Assembly: GCF_046773475.1 (NCBI RefSeq)
Contig: NZ_CP177240.1
Coordinates: 1-64,000, forward strand
Reading direction: 5' to 3'
DNA length: 64,000 nt
From: Nitratireductor aquimarinus
GTDB lineage: Bacteria; Pseudomonadota; Alphaproteobacteria; Rhizobiales; Rhizobiaceae
Shown here: positions 16,861 to 25,780 of the stretch, one piece after another
Position numbering within the stretch: position 1 is the first letter of the stretch
Layout: each line of letters starts with the position of its first letter
The notes under the pieces: model-generated
Databases searched by the model: none
Told to the model about the DNA's origin: nothing
What the model saw: the letters and a program-made list of their open reading frames with translations, nothing else
Position numbers and translations under genes: made by a program

Positions 16861-18021
16861 TCAGCTTCGGCCGTATTCGAGTGTCCGCATCACGCCGCGC
16901 AGTTCGGCCAGCCCTTTCAGCCTGCCGATGCCGGAATAGCCGGGATTCACACGCTTGCCGAGGTCGTCCAGAATGGCGTGCCCATGGTCGGGACGCATGG
17001 GGATCTGCCCGCCGCGCCGCCTTTCTTCATCAAGTAGGGCGGCGACCACGGCGATCATGTCGGTATCGCCGTCCAGATGCTCTGCTTCATGGAACGAGCC
17101 GCACGGCTCCCTCTTCACATTGCGCAGATGCGCGAAGTGAATATGTGGCCCAAGCGCCTTCGCCATGGCCGGAAGGTCGTTTGCCGGGTTCGCGCCGAGC
17201 GAGCCGGTGCAGAAGGTCAGGCCGTTTGCCCTGGACGGAACGGCATCGAGCAGCGCCTTGAGGTCGTCATGCGTCGAAACGATGCGCGGCAGGCCGAATA
17301 GCGGGAACGGGGGATCGTCCGGGTGGAGCGCCATGACCACGCCTTCCTCCTCCGCGACCGGCATGATCTCCCGGTGGAAGGCCGCCATATTTTCGCGCAG
17401 GCCATCGGCCGAGATGTCGCGATAGGTATCCAGCATGCGCCGGAAGCTCTCGCGGTCATAGACGAATTCACGGGCCGGCACCCATTCGATGAGATTGCGC
17501 TCCAGCCGCGCCAGATCGCTTTCGCTCATCGTTTTCAGGCGCTCGCGCGCGGCCTCCACGCGCTCGGCCGGGTGATCCGCCTCTGCGCCCGGACGTGCGA
17601 GGATGAAGAGATCGTAGACGCAGAACTCGATTGCATCGAAGCGCAGCGCCGTCCCGCCATGTGGCATCGGATAGTCGAGATCCGTGCGCGTCCAGTCGGT
17701 GATGGCCATGAAATTGTAGCAGATGGTGCGCACGCCGGCGCGGGCGACATTGCGGATCGAGGTCTTGTAATTGTCGATCAAGGTCCGGAAATCACCGCTG
17801 CGCGTTTTGACATGCTCATGCACGATAACGCTTTCCACGACCGACCATTCGAGGCTGGCCTGTTCGATTTCGTGCCGGCGTTTGTCGATCTCGTCCTGCG
17901 GCCAGGCGCGGCCGTCATTGAGATGATGCAGGGCGGTGACGATGCCTGTCGCACCCGCCTGCCGCACATGGGCGAGCGTCACCGGATCGTCCGGGCCAAA
18001 CCAGCGCCACGTCTCTTTCAT
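16861..18021 (-). CDS. uxuA: Mannonate dehydratase
   Basis: This 386-residue enzyme converts D-mannonate to 2-keto-3-deoxygluconate in hexuronate catabolism. It starts with the characteristic TWRWFGPDDPVTL, and contains the family motifs GIVTALHHL, CYNFMAITDWTRTDL, ALHPDDPPFPLFGLPRIVST, FCTGSLGA and HFAHLRNVKR. Length matches the family. Its ATG overlaps the stop of the truncated uxuB (ATGA), so its translation depends partly on that frame. It is the last gene of the leftward operon starting at the binding protein (24371). Confidence 0.95.
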   Translation of the reverse strand: MKETWRWFGPDDPVTLAHVRQAGATGIVTALHHLNDGRAWPQDEIDKRRHEIEQASLEWSVVESVIVHEHVKTRSGDFRTLIDNYKTSIRNVARAGVRTICYNFMAITDWTRTDLDYPMPHGGTALRFDAIEFCVYDLFILARPGAEADHPAERVEAARERLKTMSESDLARLERNLIEWVPAREFVYDRESFRRMLDTYRDISADGLRENMAAFHREIMPVAEEEGVVMALHPDDPPFPLFGLPRIVSTHDDLKALLDAVPSRANGLTFCTGSLGANPANDLPAMAKALGPHIHFAHLRNVKREPCGSFHEAEHLDGDTDMIAVVAALLDEERRRGGQIPMRPDHGHAILDDLGKRVNPGYSGIGRLKGLAELRGVMRTLEYGRS

Positions 18022-18899
18022 TGGGTGATGTCTCCTCGAGCGTAATGGGCAAGGGCCGCCGAAACGCCATCATCCGAGATGCGCTGACAGGCTTCGATGA
18101 CGGCGGGCAGATATCGGTCGATCCCGTCGAAACGGGCCGCTTCAAGAACAGCGGCGACGGTGTCGGCAGTGTTGTCTGTGTTCGCGATGGCCGCTTTCAA
18201 CGTCTCATCCAGCGGATCGGTGAAGGCGCGCGGCTCGCCTCTGTTGGCGAGTGCTGCAATCCAGAGTGCAACACCGGCTGCAAGATGCGGTACATCTCCG
18301 CCGGCATCCAGCCGCTCCAGCAGTGGACTGATGAAGCGCTGCGGCAGTTTCTGGGAGCCGTCATTGGCAATCTGCGCCGTGCGATGGCGCAGCGCCGGAT
18401 TGGCGAAACGATCTGCAAGCCGCGCCGTGTATTCGTCGGGCATCAGGCCGGCATGGGCGGAGAGCGTCCGGGCAGTTTCCCGCCACAGACCCTTCACGAA
18501 ACCATGGATAACCGAATCGGCAAAGGCATCCGCCACCGTCTCGCGCCCGAGCAGTTGCCCGGCATAGGCGAGGGCTGAATGCGCGCCGTTCAAAAGCCGG
18601 AGCTTCATCTCTTCGAAAGGGGCGATATCGGTGACCATCTCGACGCCATGGCGCTCCCAGGCGGGCCTGCCCATCGGGAAATTGTCTTCCACCACCCATT
18701 GCTTAAAGGGCTCGGTCACGACGGGCCATGCATGTTCGGCACCGAGCGCCTGTGCGACCCGTTCGCGGTCGGCATCCGTGGTCGCCGGAACGATGCGGTC
18801 CACCATGCTCGATGGGAACGCGACATTGTGCTCGATATAGCGGCCCAGTTCTGGGTCGCGGAGGGTCGCAAATTCGATAACGAGGCGGTGCGCCGTCAA
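18018..18899 (-). pseudogene. uxuB: N-terminally truncated fructuronate reductase
   Basis: The 293 codons match only the C-terminal domain (Mannitol_dh_C type) of mannitol dehydrogenase/fructuronate reductase proteins, normally about 490 residues. The domain begins with the conserved NVAFPSSMVDRIVPATT, and the catalytic KLRLLNGAHS (K..N..H) is intact. The N-terminal Rossmann NAD-binding domain, about 190-200 residues, is missing. Recognisable uxuB sequence starts only three bases after the TAA of the ABC ATPase gene, so this is a deletion and not a frameshift. The only plausible start is TTG at 18899 without a good SD. Either a pseudogene or a free-standing C-domain kept for coupling to uxuA; loss of reductase activity is expected. 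Confidence 0.8.
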
Positions 18900-18902
18900 G
18901 GT

Positions 18903-19964
18903 TTAGCCGAGCCTCTGGCTTGTCTCTGCATCGAACAGATGCGCCTTGTCTGCCTGCACGCCAAGGCGCAAGGTGTCGCCGGCACGTATGTTCACGCGGT
19001 CGCGGAGCAGGGCCGAAACGATCTGGTCTCCGAGGCGAACCTGAACCAGCGTTTCAGAGCCCGTCGGCTCGACATTGGTTGCAACGGTCTCGAACCCTTG
19101 GCCATCGTCCGCCAGGTGAAGATGCTCCGGCCGGATGCCGTAGACCACCTTGCCGACTGTCGGCGGCGCGCCTTCGAACGGCAGTTCCGCCCCGGCTTCG
19201 ATGCGAACGCTCTTGCCGCCATCGGCATTGACGCCCTGTAGAAGGTTCATCGAGGGAGAGCCGATGAAGCTTGCCACGAATGTGTTGTTCGGGCGGTCGT
19301 AAAGGTCCAGGGGCGCGCCGACCTGCTCCACGATGCCGTCGCGCATGACGACGATCCGGTCAGCCATGGTCATGGCCTCAATCTGGTCATGCGTCACATA
19401 GACCGTGGTGGTTTTCAGCCGCGCGTGAATGTCCTTGAGCTCCGCGCGCATCTGCACGCGCAGCTTGGCGTCCAGATTGGAAAGCGGTTCGTCGAACAGG
19501 AAGACCTGCGGATTGCGCACGATGGCGCGCCCCATGGCGACGCGCTGGCGCTGACCGCCGGAGAGCTGGCGCGGATAGCGGTCGAGATAATCGGCGAGGC
19601 CGAGAATGCCGGCTGCTTCGCGCACGCGCTGGTCGATCTCGTCTTTCGGACGTTTGGCGAGCCTGAGCGAAAAGCCCATGTTCTCGGCAATCGTCATGTG
19701 CGGATAAAGCGCGTAGTTCTGGAACACCATCGCGATGTCGCGGTGCTTGGGCTCCACATCGTTGATGACGCGTCCGCCGATGCTGATCGTGCCGCCGGAA
19801 ATGTCCTCAAGACCAGCGATCATGCGTAGAAGCGTGGACTTGCCGCAGCCGGAAGGTCCGACCAGAACCACGAACGCGCCATCCGGCACGTCGACGGATA
19901 CGCCTTTGATGGTTTCGAGCTGTCCGTAGAATTTGCGGACATCCTGGATGTCGACTGAAGCCAT
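18903..19964 (-). CDS. Sugar ABC transporter ATPase, UgpC/MalK type
   Basis: This 353-residue ATPase energises the sugar importer of the LacI-controlled operon. It has Walker A GPSGCGKST near residue 38, Q-loop VFQNYALYPHMT, signature LSGGQRQRVAMGRA, Walker B FLFDEPLSNLDAKLR and the switch His in YVTHDQIEAMTMADR. The C-terminal third is the MalK-type regulatory (TOBE) domain (VVYGIRPEHLHLAD). It follows the AGE-like gene with a two-base gap and ends three bases before the truncated uxuB. Such ATPases are often shared among importers, so it may also serve the ATPase-less system at 32196-35334. Confidence 0.95.
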   Translation of the reverse strand: MASVDIQDVRKFYGQLETIKGVSVDVPDGAFVVLVGPSGCGKSTLLRMIAGLEDISGGTISIGGRVINDVEPKHRDIAMVFQNYALYPHMTIAENMGFSLRLAKRPKDEIDQRVREAAGILGLADYLDRYPRQLSGGQRQRVAMGRAIVRNPQVFLFDEPLSNLDAKLRVQMRAELKDIHARLKTTTVYVTHDQIEAMTMADRIVVMRDGIVEQVGAPLDLYDRPNNTFVASFIGSPSMNLLQGVNADGGKSVRIEAGAELPFEGAPPTVGKVVYGIRPEHLHLADDGQGFETVATNVEPTGSETLVQVRLGDQIVSALLRDRVNIRAGDTLRLGVQADKAHLFDAETSQRLG

Positions 19965-19966
19965 GG

Positions 19967-21208
19967 TTACCTCGAGGCGTAAGCGGGGTGTGACGTTGAA
20001 AGAGCCTCTGCAACGCGGATTGCGGCAAGAAGGCTCAGACCGGTGTGATATCCGGGGTCCAGATCTGGCGTGGCGGGCACATAGTCGGTGGGGCCATCCG
20101 CCGTGCGGGTCTGGTAGGCAATGGCCGGCGCACCGCGCCAGTAATATTCAAAGAATGCGCTGTCCGCCTGCTGCCAGATGGCGAGACTGTCGGCGCTGCC
20201 GGTGAGCTGATGGCAGAGCGCGGCGGCGCGGATCGTTTCCGGCAGCGACCACCATGGCCGGTAGGGGCTGAGCTTTTTGCCGGAAGAAACCGAAACGGTC
20301 AGATGCAGCCCGCATTCGGCGAAGCTCGCCCGAAACGAAGCGATCAGGATGCGCTCCAGCGTGGCGACCAGCGCCGGGTTGTTGCGAACGGGCGCGTGCT
20401 CCAGCGCAAAGCCCGCAAACTCGATCCCGTGTCCGACATTGCAGTCATCGCCGCCGGGCACATTGCGCAGCAATCCGGTTGTCTCGTCTAGATGGTACTT
20501 GATGACATGATCGATGAAACGCTGCGCATAGGCGGTGTGGTCCGAGAGGCCGCAGCGTTCCAGCATGCCGGCAGCGCCGAGCAGAATCATGCGCGGCCCG
20601 AAATCATCCAGTTCGCAGGCCAGCGCTTCGCCGCCCAGAGGCTCTTCCTCACCCATCTGGAATCGGCCATCCTCGATTGCCGCAATCACATCGGCGAGAT
20701 AGCGCAGATGTTGTGGCAGCTCTTCGGGGGCATAGCGCGAAGCTGCAGCCACCAGCCCCTTGGCGGTGAATGCGTCGGAATAGGTGAACACGTCTCCTGC
20801 CGGTTCCTGAGCAGTCACCGCACCATCGTCTGCCGCGCGGACAGGCCGAAGCCCGGCATCGTAGCGGAAATAGGCATGGCCATCGCGCCCCCGCAGCTCT
20901 TTCAGGAGCTCAAAGAGTGCGCGCCCGGCCTCATCAAGGCGCTGAGACAGCGCTGCGTCACGGGTCTCGAAAAACGCGGCATGGCTCACAAGCGCTTCAA
21001 GACCACGCCCCTGAATCCAGCCATAGGTGTAGTCCGGCCCGCGCAGCCCGTCGGCCTCGCCATAATCGGCAAGGGTCAGGCTGTTCATCTTGGTGTTCAG
21101 GAAGCCCGCCCCGAGCGCGGGGCGGTCCAGCATCCACTCAAGCGTTCCGGCATTTGCCGATGCGTAGCGGGTGGCTGCTTCCTGAAAGAAGGCGTTCTGA
21201 GCGGTCAT
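19967..21208 (-). CDS. AGE-like (alpha/alpha)6-barrel sugar epimerase
   Basis: This 413-residue protein is probably of the N-acylglucosamine 2-epimerase (AGE)/mannose isomerase superfamily, an (alpha/alpha)6 barrel of about 400 residues. Supporting features are the aromatic-rich helices YGWIQGRGLEALV, the HGIEFAGFALE stretch resembling the catalytic G-H-x-x-E of the family, and the PWWSLPETIRAAAL segment. The ATG at 21208 overlaps the permease stop (ATGA) and was preferred to the longer frame. Within an amino-sugar importer operon it could interconvert GlcNAc and ManNAc or open another hexosamine. A glycosidase of the same fold (for example GH88-like) is an alternative I cannot exclude. Confidence 0.7.
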   Translation of the reverse strand: MTAQNAFFQEAATRYASANAGTLEWMLDRPALGAGFLNTKMNSLTLADYGEADGLRGPDYTYGWIQGRGLEALVSHAAFFETRDAALSQRLDEAGRALFELLKELRGRDGHAYFRYDAGLRPVRAADDGAVTAQEPAGDVFTYSDAFTAKGLVAAASRYAPEELPQHLRYLADVIAAIEDGRFQMGEEEPLGGEALACELDDFGPRMILLGAAGMLERCGLSDHTAYAQRFIDHVIKYHLDETTGLLRNVPGGDDCNVGHGIEFAGFALEHAPVRNNPALVATLERILIASFRASFAECGLHLTVSVSSGKKLSPYRPWWSLPETIRAAALCHQLTGSADSLAIWQQADSAFFEYYWRGAPAIAYQTRTADGPTDYVPATPDLDPGYHTGLSLLAAIRVAEALSTSHPAYASR

Positions 21209-22086
21209 TCCTTCATCCCCGTGCTGGCGACGCCCTGCACGAAGTTGCGGCGCAGGATCACGAACAGGGTGATGGAGGGCACGAGCACGGCCGCAGACGC
21301 TGCGCTCAACCGGCCAAGATCGACCGTAAAGCCGGTCTGGAAGAGGGCGAGGCCAACCTCGATCGTGTAGCTGTCGCGTGTCGTCGTCACGATCATCGGC
21401 CAGGCGAAGGAGGTCCATGCCTGGAAGAAGGCGAGAACGGCGAGCGCCCCGAGCGCGCCGCGCAGCAGCGGCAGCACGATCTTCCAGAAGATCCAGAATT
21501 CACCGGCCCCGTCGATGCGCGCGGCCTCAAGCAGTTCGTCCGGGATGGAATGCATCACGTTCTGGCGAACCAGAAAGATGCCAAAGCTCATCACCAGGTA
21601 GCCAAGCAGCAGACCCCATAGGGAATTGAGGACGCCCAGCGCCTGTGCCTGGAAATAGAGCGGGATCATGTAGACCTCGAACGGCACGATGGCCGTGGCG
21701 AGAACCAGAATGAAGATGATGTTGAGTGAGCGGAACGGAAACTTGGCCAGCACATAACCGGCGATGGCCGAGGTGATCACAATCGCCACCATGGAAAGGG
21801 TGGAGAAGGCGACGCTGTTGAAGATCCAGAGCGGCAGCGGTGTGTCCGCCAGCACCGAGCGGAAATTCTCCAGCGTCGGATCGGACGGGATCAGGCGCGG
21901 CGGCCAGGCCAGCATTTCCTGTGGTGTCTTGAAGGCGTTCGAAACGAGGAACACCAGCGGCAGGATCATCAGGATGGAGAAGCCGAACAGGAACACATCG
22001 ATGGAAAAGTCGATGAGCTTGCCCTTGGTTCTCATGCGCCCGCCGGCTTTCGGGTGCGCGCTGGAGGCGGCGATGGTCTGTGTCAT
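21205..22086 (-). CDS. Sugar ABC permease, MalG type
   Basis: This is the second inner-membrane subunit of the LacI-regulated importer, 293 residues and about six membrane segments starting near residue 27. The EAA loop reads ELLEAARIDGAGEFWIFWKIVLPLL. It has four-base overlaps with both neighbours, the upstream permease and the AGE-like gene. It partners the permease at 22083-22970, the binding protein at 23049-24371 and the ATPase at 18903-19964. Confidence 0.94.
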   Translation of the reverse strand: MTQTIAASSAHPKAGGRMRTKGKLIDFSIDVFLFGFSILMILPLVFLVSNAFKTPQEMLAWPPRLIPSDPTLENFRSVLADTPLPLWIFNSVAFSTLSMVAIVITSAIAGYVLAKFPFRSLNIIFILVLATAIVPFEVYMIPLYFQAQALGVLNSLWGLLLGYLVMSFGIFLVRQNVMHSIPDELLEAARIDGAGEFWIFWKIVLPLLRGALGALAVLAFFQAWTSFAWPMIVTTTRDSYTIEVGLALFQTGFTVDLGRLSAASAAVLVPSITLFVILRRNFVQGVASTGMKE

Positions 22087-22970
22087 TTCCGCCCCTTTTC
22101 CCTGAGCAGGCCGAACTGGATAAGCGTCAGAACGAGAACGATGGAGAGAAGCACCACGGCCTCGGACGCCGCATAGCCGACGCGGTAATTGCGGAAGCTG
22201 TTTTCGAGCATGTCGAGCACCAGAACCCGAACCTGCCTGCCGGGCGCGCCCTGCGAGTCCGAGGCAAGAACGAAAGCCTGCGCATAGACATTGAAGGCCG
22301 AGATCAGCGTAACGACGGAAACATAGAGCGTGATGGGCTTCAGCATCGGCACCGAGACGAACCAGAAGCGCTGTACGCCGGATGCGCCATCAAGCTTGGC
22401 CGCTTCAAAGAGAGAGACCGGGAGGTTTTTGAAGCCGACCAGATAGATCAGCACGGCATAGCCGAGCGCCTGCCAGGAACACAGGATGATGATACAGATC
22501 ACCGAAAGAACGGGATCGAAAAGCCAGGCCTGCGCCGGAATTCCAAAAAATTCGAGCAGAGCGTTGAGTGGGCCGAGCTTGGCGTCAAAAATCCATTTCC
22601 AGGCCATTGCCGCCGGCACCAGCGACACCACATGCGGAATGAAGACCGATGTTTCGTAGAAACCGGAGAAGCGCGAATGCGTGCGGTGGTGGATGAGCCC
22701 GGCGATCACCATGGCGGTGGGGACCGTGAGAATGACCACGCCGAAAGCAATAATCGACGTGTTGGTCAGGGCGTTCAGGAAGAGCTGGTCGTGAAAGAGC
22801 TCGCGGAAGTTGGCCAGGCCGACGAACGGTTTGTTCTTCGACAGGATGTTCCACTGATGCAGGCTCAGCCGCAATGTCTCGACGATTGGGTACATGCGCA
22901 CCCAGGCAAAAATCGCCAGAGTCGGTAGGATTGCCAGAATGGCAAAGCGCCATCGCTTTTGTTGCAGCAT
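22083..22970 (-). CDS. Sugar ABC permease, MalF type
   Basis: This 295-residue membrane subunit has a hydrophobic N-terminal segment (residues 9-30) and about six spans in total. The ATPase-docking loop is SLFEAAKLDGASGVQRFWFVSVPML. It lies 78 bp after the binding-protein gene, with a hairpin in between, and overlaps the next permease by four bases. The specificity is probably an N-acetylated or uronate-containing sugar, judging from the flanking nag and uxu genes; that is inference. Confidence 0.94.
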   Translation of the reverse strand: MLQQKRWRFAILAILPTLAIFAWVRMYPIVETLRLSLHQWNILSKNKPFVGLANFRELFHDQLFLNALTNTSIIAFGVVILTVPTAMVIAGLIHHRTHSRFSGFYETSVFIPHVVSLVPAAMAWKWIFDAKLGPLNALLEFFGIPAQAWLFDPVLSVICIIILCSWQALGYAVLIYLVGFKNLPVSLFEAAKLDGASGVQRFWFVSVPMLKPITLYVSVVTLISAFNVYAQAFVLASDSQGAPGRQVRVLVLDMLENSFRNYRVGYAASEAVVLLSIVLVLTLIQFGLLREKGRK

Positions 22971-22998
22971 TGTGTTCCCGTCCGCCTGAAGTCACTGA

Positions 22999-23026
22999 CC
23001 GGAAACGGCGCGGACGCCGTCTCCGG
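22999..23026 (-). terminator. Intercistronic hairpin after binding-protein gene
   Basis: CCGGA-A-ACGGCG pairs with CGCCGT-C-TCCGG (five plus six base pairs with one mismatch, four-base loop) between the binding-protein stop at 23049 and the first permease at 22970. It has no T run and probably adjusts relative mRNA levels. Confidence 0.6.
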
Positions 23027-23048
23027 GATGAGGGTATCGATGAAGCGC

Positions 23049-24371
23049 CTACTCGGCGAGAAGGCCTTCGCGCTTCAGGATGTTGTTGGTCTCTTCGGCT
23101 GCCCTGGCGAGCATCGCGTCGATTGCGGCGTCGTCTTCGGCCAGCGAGGCATCGCCATAGGCGTTGGTCAGCTGGGCGGCGAGGCGCGTCAGCACCTCTT
23201 CGATCGGACCAATGGCCGGCAGGGTGAAGAACTTGTAGTCAGCCGGGTAATCGACGAACGCGCCATAGGCGGGAACCTTCTCCGTGACGACGCCGTAGTC
23301 GACGCCCGAACGGTTGGGCAGCCAGCCGACATTGTCCAGAAGCCAGACAAGGTTTTCCGGATCGTTGGCGGCCTGCACATAGGCCCATGCGGCCTCTGCG
23401 TCTTCACCTTCGACGGAGTTCACATAGAGATTGGCCGGCAGGGCGATGGAGCCGACCGGCAGCGGCGCGGTTGCGTAGTTCAGGTCGGGCGACTTGGCAG
23501 CAATGTCGGCGATGACCCAGGACTCGCGGATGAACATGGCCGTCTGACCGCGCTCGAAAGCCTCGGCGTCTGCCGGCATTTCAGGCGTCACGGTCTTCAG
23601 GACATGCACGTTCTCGAGATACTGCTTGACCGCCTTGCGGCCAGCCTCGTTGGCGTAGTTCGCCTGCCATTTGCCGTCGCTCACCTCTTCAATGACCGAG
23701 CCGCCATACTGGAACAGGTTGATCCAGAATTTTTCCGCAATGCCCTGTCCGCCGCCCGAAAGGCGCAGGCTCCAGCCCGAAACGGTCGCCTTGCCGTCTT
23801 CGTCGCGCTGGGTCAGCTTCTCGGCGTAATCCGTATAGGCTTCCATGGTCTGAGGCGGCTCTTTGAGGCCGGCTTCCTCGAACATGTCGACATTGTAGAA
23901 GAGGGCGCCCTGACCGCGGAAAAGCGGAACGCCGTAGACGGTTCCGTTCTTGGAAGCGGCATCGACGAAGAACTCGCCGAAATTGTCCTTGTTGGTGACG
24001 AAGCCCGCCACGGCTTCCGGCGCTGCCGGCAGAAGATCGTTTTCGATGTAGCGGCTGGCCGTGGAACCGGCGAGCTCGATCACGGTCACGCCGGCGGAGC
24101 CGGAGGTGAGGCCAAGCGCAATGCGCTTCTCGTGTTCGCGCAGCGCAATGGCTTCAACGTTGACCTCGAGATCGGGGTATTTTTCTTTCAGCGATTCCGC
24201 CACATGCTCATAGAACGGCGCCATCTCGGGGTAGCCGCTCCAGACATTGATGGTCTGGGCGAATGCGGAGCCGGAAACAGCGGTGATCGCCGCCGTCAGC
24301 GACAGGGCCGCGATGCGCGCGGTGAAGCTGGAGCTGCCGGATTTCTGGGTGCTGGACCTGTACGCTCTCAT
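23049..24371 (-). CDS. Extracellular sugar-binding protein
   Basis: This 440-residue family-1 solute-binding protein starts with ATG at 24371, chosen because GGGAGAAC precedes it and a signal peptide follows: a basic stretch (MRAYRSSTQKSG) and a hydrophobic core ending GSAFAQTINVW. The longer frame upstream has no signal. Typical family features include YGVPLFRGQGALFYNVDMFEEAG. It is the first gene of the importer/uxu operon and has a GCAACCGGTTGC palindrome about 60 bp upstream, the same as at the lacI gene. Confidence 0.93.
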   Translation of the reverse strand: MRAYRSSTQKSGSSSFTARIAALSLTAAITAVSGSAFAQTINVWSGYPEMAPFYEHVAESLKEKYPDLEVNVEAIALREHEKRIALGLTSGSAGVTVIELAGSTASRYIENDLLPAAPEAVAGFVTNKDNFGEFFVDAASKNGTVYGVPLFRGQGALFYNVDMFEEAGLKEPPQTMEAYTDYAEKLTQRDEDGKATVSGWSLRLSGGGQGIAEKFWINLFQYGGSVIEEVSDGKWQANYANEAGRKAVKQYLENVHVLKTVTPEMPADAEAFERGQTAMFIRESWVIADIAAKSPDLNYATAPLPVGSIALPANLYVNSVEGEDAEAAWAYVQAANDPENLVWLLDNVGWLPNRSGVDYGVVTEKVPAYGAFVDYPADYKFFTLPAIGPIEEVLTRLAAQLTNAYGDASLAEDDAAIDAMLARAAEETNNILKREGLLAE

Positions 24372-24432
24372 CTTTTGTTCTCCCTTTCGACGTGAGCAGA
24401 CTGCAATTTTGTTCCCGATGAAAAATTGCCAT

Positions 24433-24444
24433 GCAACCGGTTGC
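24433..24444. promoter_or_regulatory. LacI-type operator upstream of importer operon
   Basis: GCAACCGGTTGC is a perfect 12-bp palindrome with the central CG typical of LacI-family operators. The same sequence occurs at 28557-28568 beside the lacI gene. It lies 62 bp upstream of the binding-protein start, in the gap after the ceramidase-fold gene, so this operon has its own regulated promoter. Confidence 0.75.
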
Positions 24445-24515
24445 GCGTCAAGCCGGCTTGCTTTTGAATCAATATGGCCGGCCCGCATTTTGCGAGGGTC
24501 CGGCCGCATCTTCCC

Positions 24516-25778
24516 CTAATCCTTGTAAGGCCTGGCTTTCTTGAGAAGTTCAACAGCCGCACCAGCAAGTGCTTCTGCGCAACCGGGTGCGAAACTTGCC
24601 GGTTGTCCGTAATAGCGATGGGCTTCGTCCACCTCATACCCGCCGGAGGCGAACTCTTCGCCTGGCGGGATATAGCCGGGATTGTCTTCCGCAAACCCGG
24701 CGATGAAGGCAGGACGTTCGCCACAGGCGGCGCGCAGGCTGAGCGCGGTCGCCGCAAAGATCTCTCCGGGCAGACCAATCACGGGCAAGCCGCCCCAGTC
24801 GAACACGCAAACCCGACCCGACAGGGTGTCTGCCGGCTCACGCGCAATGGTCTCGGCCCAGTGGATCCAGGCATCCAGAAGCGCCACCTGCGCGGGTTCA
24901 GCCCCTGCTCGCTCAGCGCGCCATCGTGTTGCCAGTTCCGCCGGCGTCTCCGTTTCACGGCGCTTGAATGGCAGGGAAACCTGCGTTTCCAGCGCCGTCA
25001 CCTCCCTGTCAAGTGGCTGTTCAGGCGCTTCCAGCGCTGCCTTTGCAATCGCCGCGCCAATCCGCTCGGCGGCGGCAAAGCTGCGATCCGGGTTTGCGGC
25101 AAGGCTGATCGAGGCGTGCGCGCTGTGGCCCGTATTTGCGTCGCCCACGCATCCGGTGACAAACAGGGCGGTGGCTCCGGGATAAGCGGTTTCCAGTGCG
25201 CGGCGTACAAAGTGCGGATAGTCGGCGGTCCACAGCCTGTTGTCTGCGCCCAGCACCACGGGGTGGCAGGCATAACCCGTCATCAAGGCAATCATGTCGC
25301 CATTCTCGCCGCGCACACGCAGAAGCGGCAGGGCGCGATCCACCGGACCGTCCGGGTGGCGGCGATTGCGGGCAATGTCGGGGTCGGATCCGAGCCCGAC
25401 CGAGAGCGTTGCAGGTCTTTGCGCGGCAACAGCCTGATCGATGGCTTCGACACAGGCGTCTTCCAGCCTTTGCAGATAGGCCTCGTCGGTCTCAATCGTC
25501 AGGCGTCCGGCCATGGAAACGGGGCCGCCATGATTGTGCAGGGCGCTGATGATGACATTCGTGTCAGGAAGGGTGCAGCGGCGGCGAATGCGCGCGCTCA
25601 TGGCGCCGTGCAGGCCGATCACATCGGCAACCACCATCGCCGTATCGTTGATGGCCAACGCACGCACCGTCAGCGGGTCATGTGCGCCGGTGGCTGGCAG
25701 GGTGCGGGCGGCAAAGCCGGAAAGCGGCAGGCCTGCGGGTGGTGTGATGTCTACCGTGGCGACGCCTGCGCGGATCAT
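24516..25778 (-). CDS. Neutral/alkaline ceramidase-fold protein
   Basis: This 420-residue protein resembles the neutral/alkaline non-lysosomal ceramidase family (PF04734-like). It opens with the family start AGVATVDITPPAGLPLSGF, and has the zinc-site type motifs ALHNHGGP, YACHPVVLGADNRLWTADYP and VTGCVGDAN, then GLPGEIFAATA. True ceramidases are secreted and longer (about 650 residues); this one lacks a signal peptide and is shorter, so it is probably a cytoplasmic amidase-like relative. It is the last gene of the nagB-SIS-nagA group, two bases after nagA, which suggests an amide-linked amino-sugar substrate such as an N-acylhexosamine. That substrate is inference. Confidence 0.75.
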   Translation of the reverse strand: MIRAGVATVDITPPAGLPLSGFAARTLPATGAHDPLTVRALAINDTAMVVADVIGLHGAMSARIRRRCTLPDTNVIISALHNHGGPVSMAGRLTIETDEAYLQRLEDACVEAIDQAVAAQRPATLSVGLGSDPDIARNRRHPDGPVDRALPLLRVRGENGDMIALMTGYACHPVVLGADNRLWTADYPHFVRRALETAYPGATALFVTGCVGDANTGHSAHASISLAANPDRSFAAAERIGAAIAKAALEAPEQPLDREVTALETQVSLPFKRRETETPAELATRWRAERAGAEPAQVALLDAWIHWAETIAREPADTLSGRVCVFDWGGLPVIGLPGEIFAATALSLRAACGERPAFIAGFAEDNPGYIPPGEEFASGGYEVDEAHRYYGQPASFAPGCAEALAGAAVELLKKARPYKD

Positions 25779-25780
25779 GC

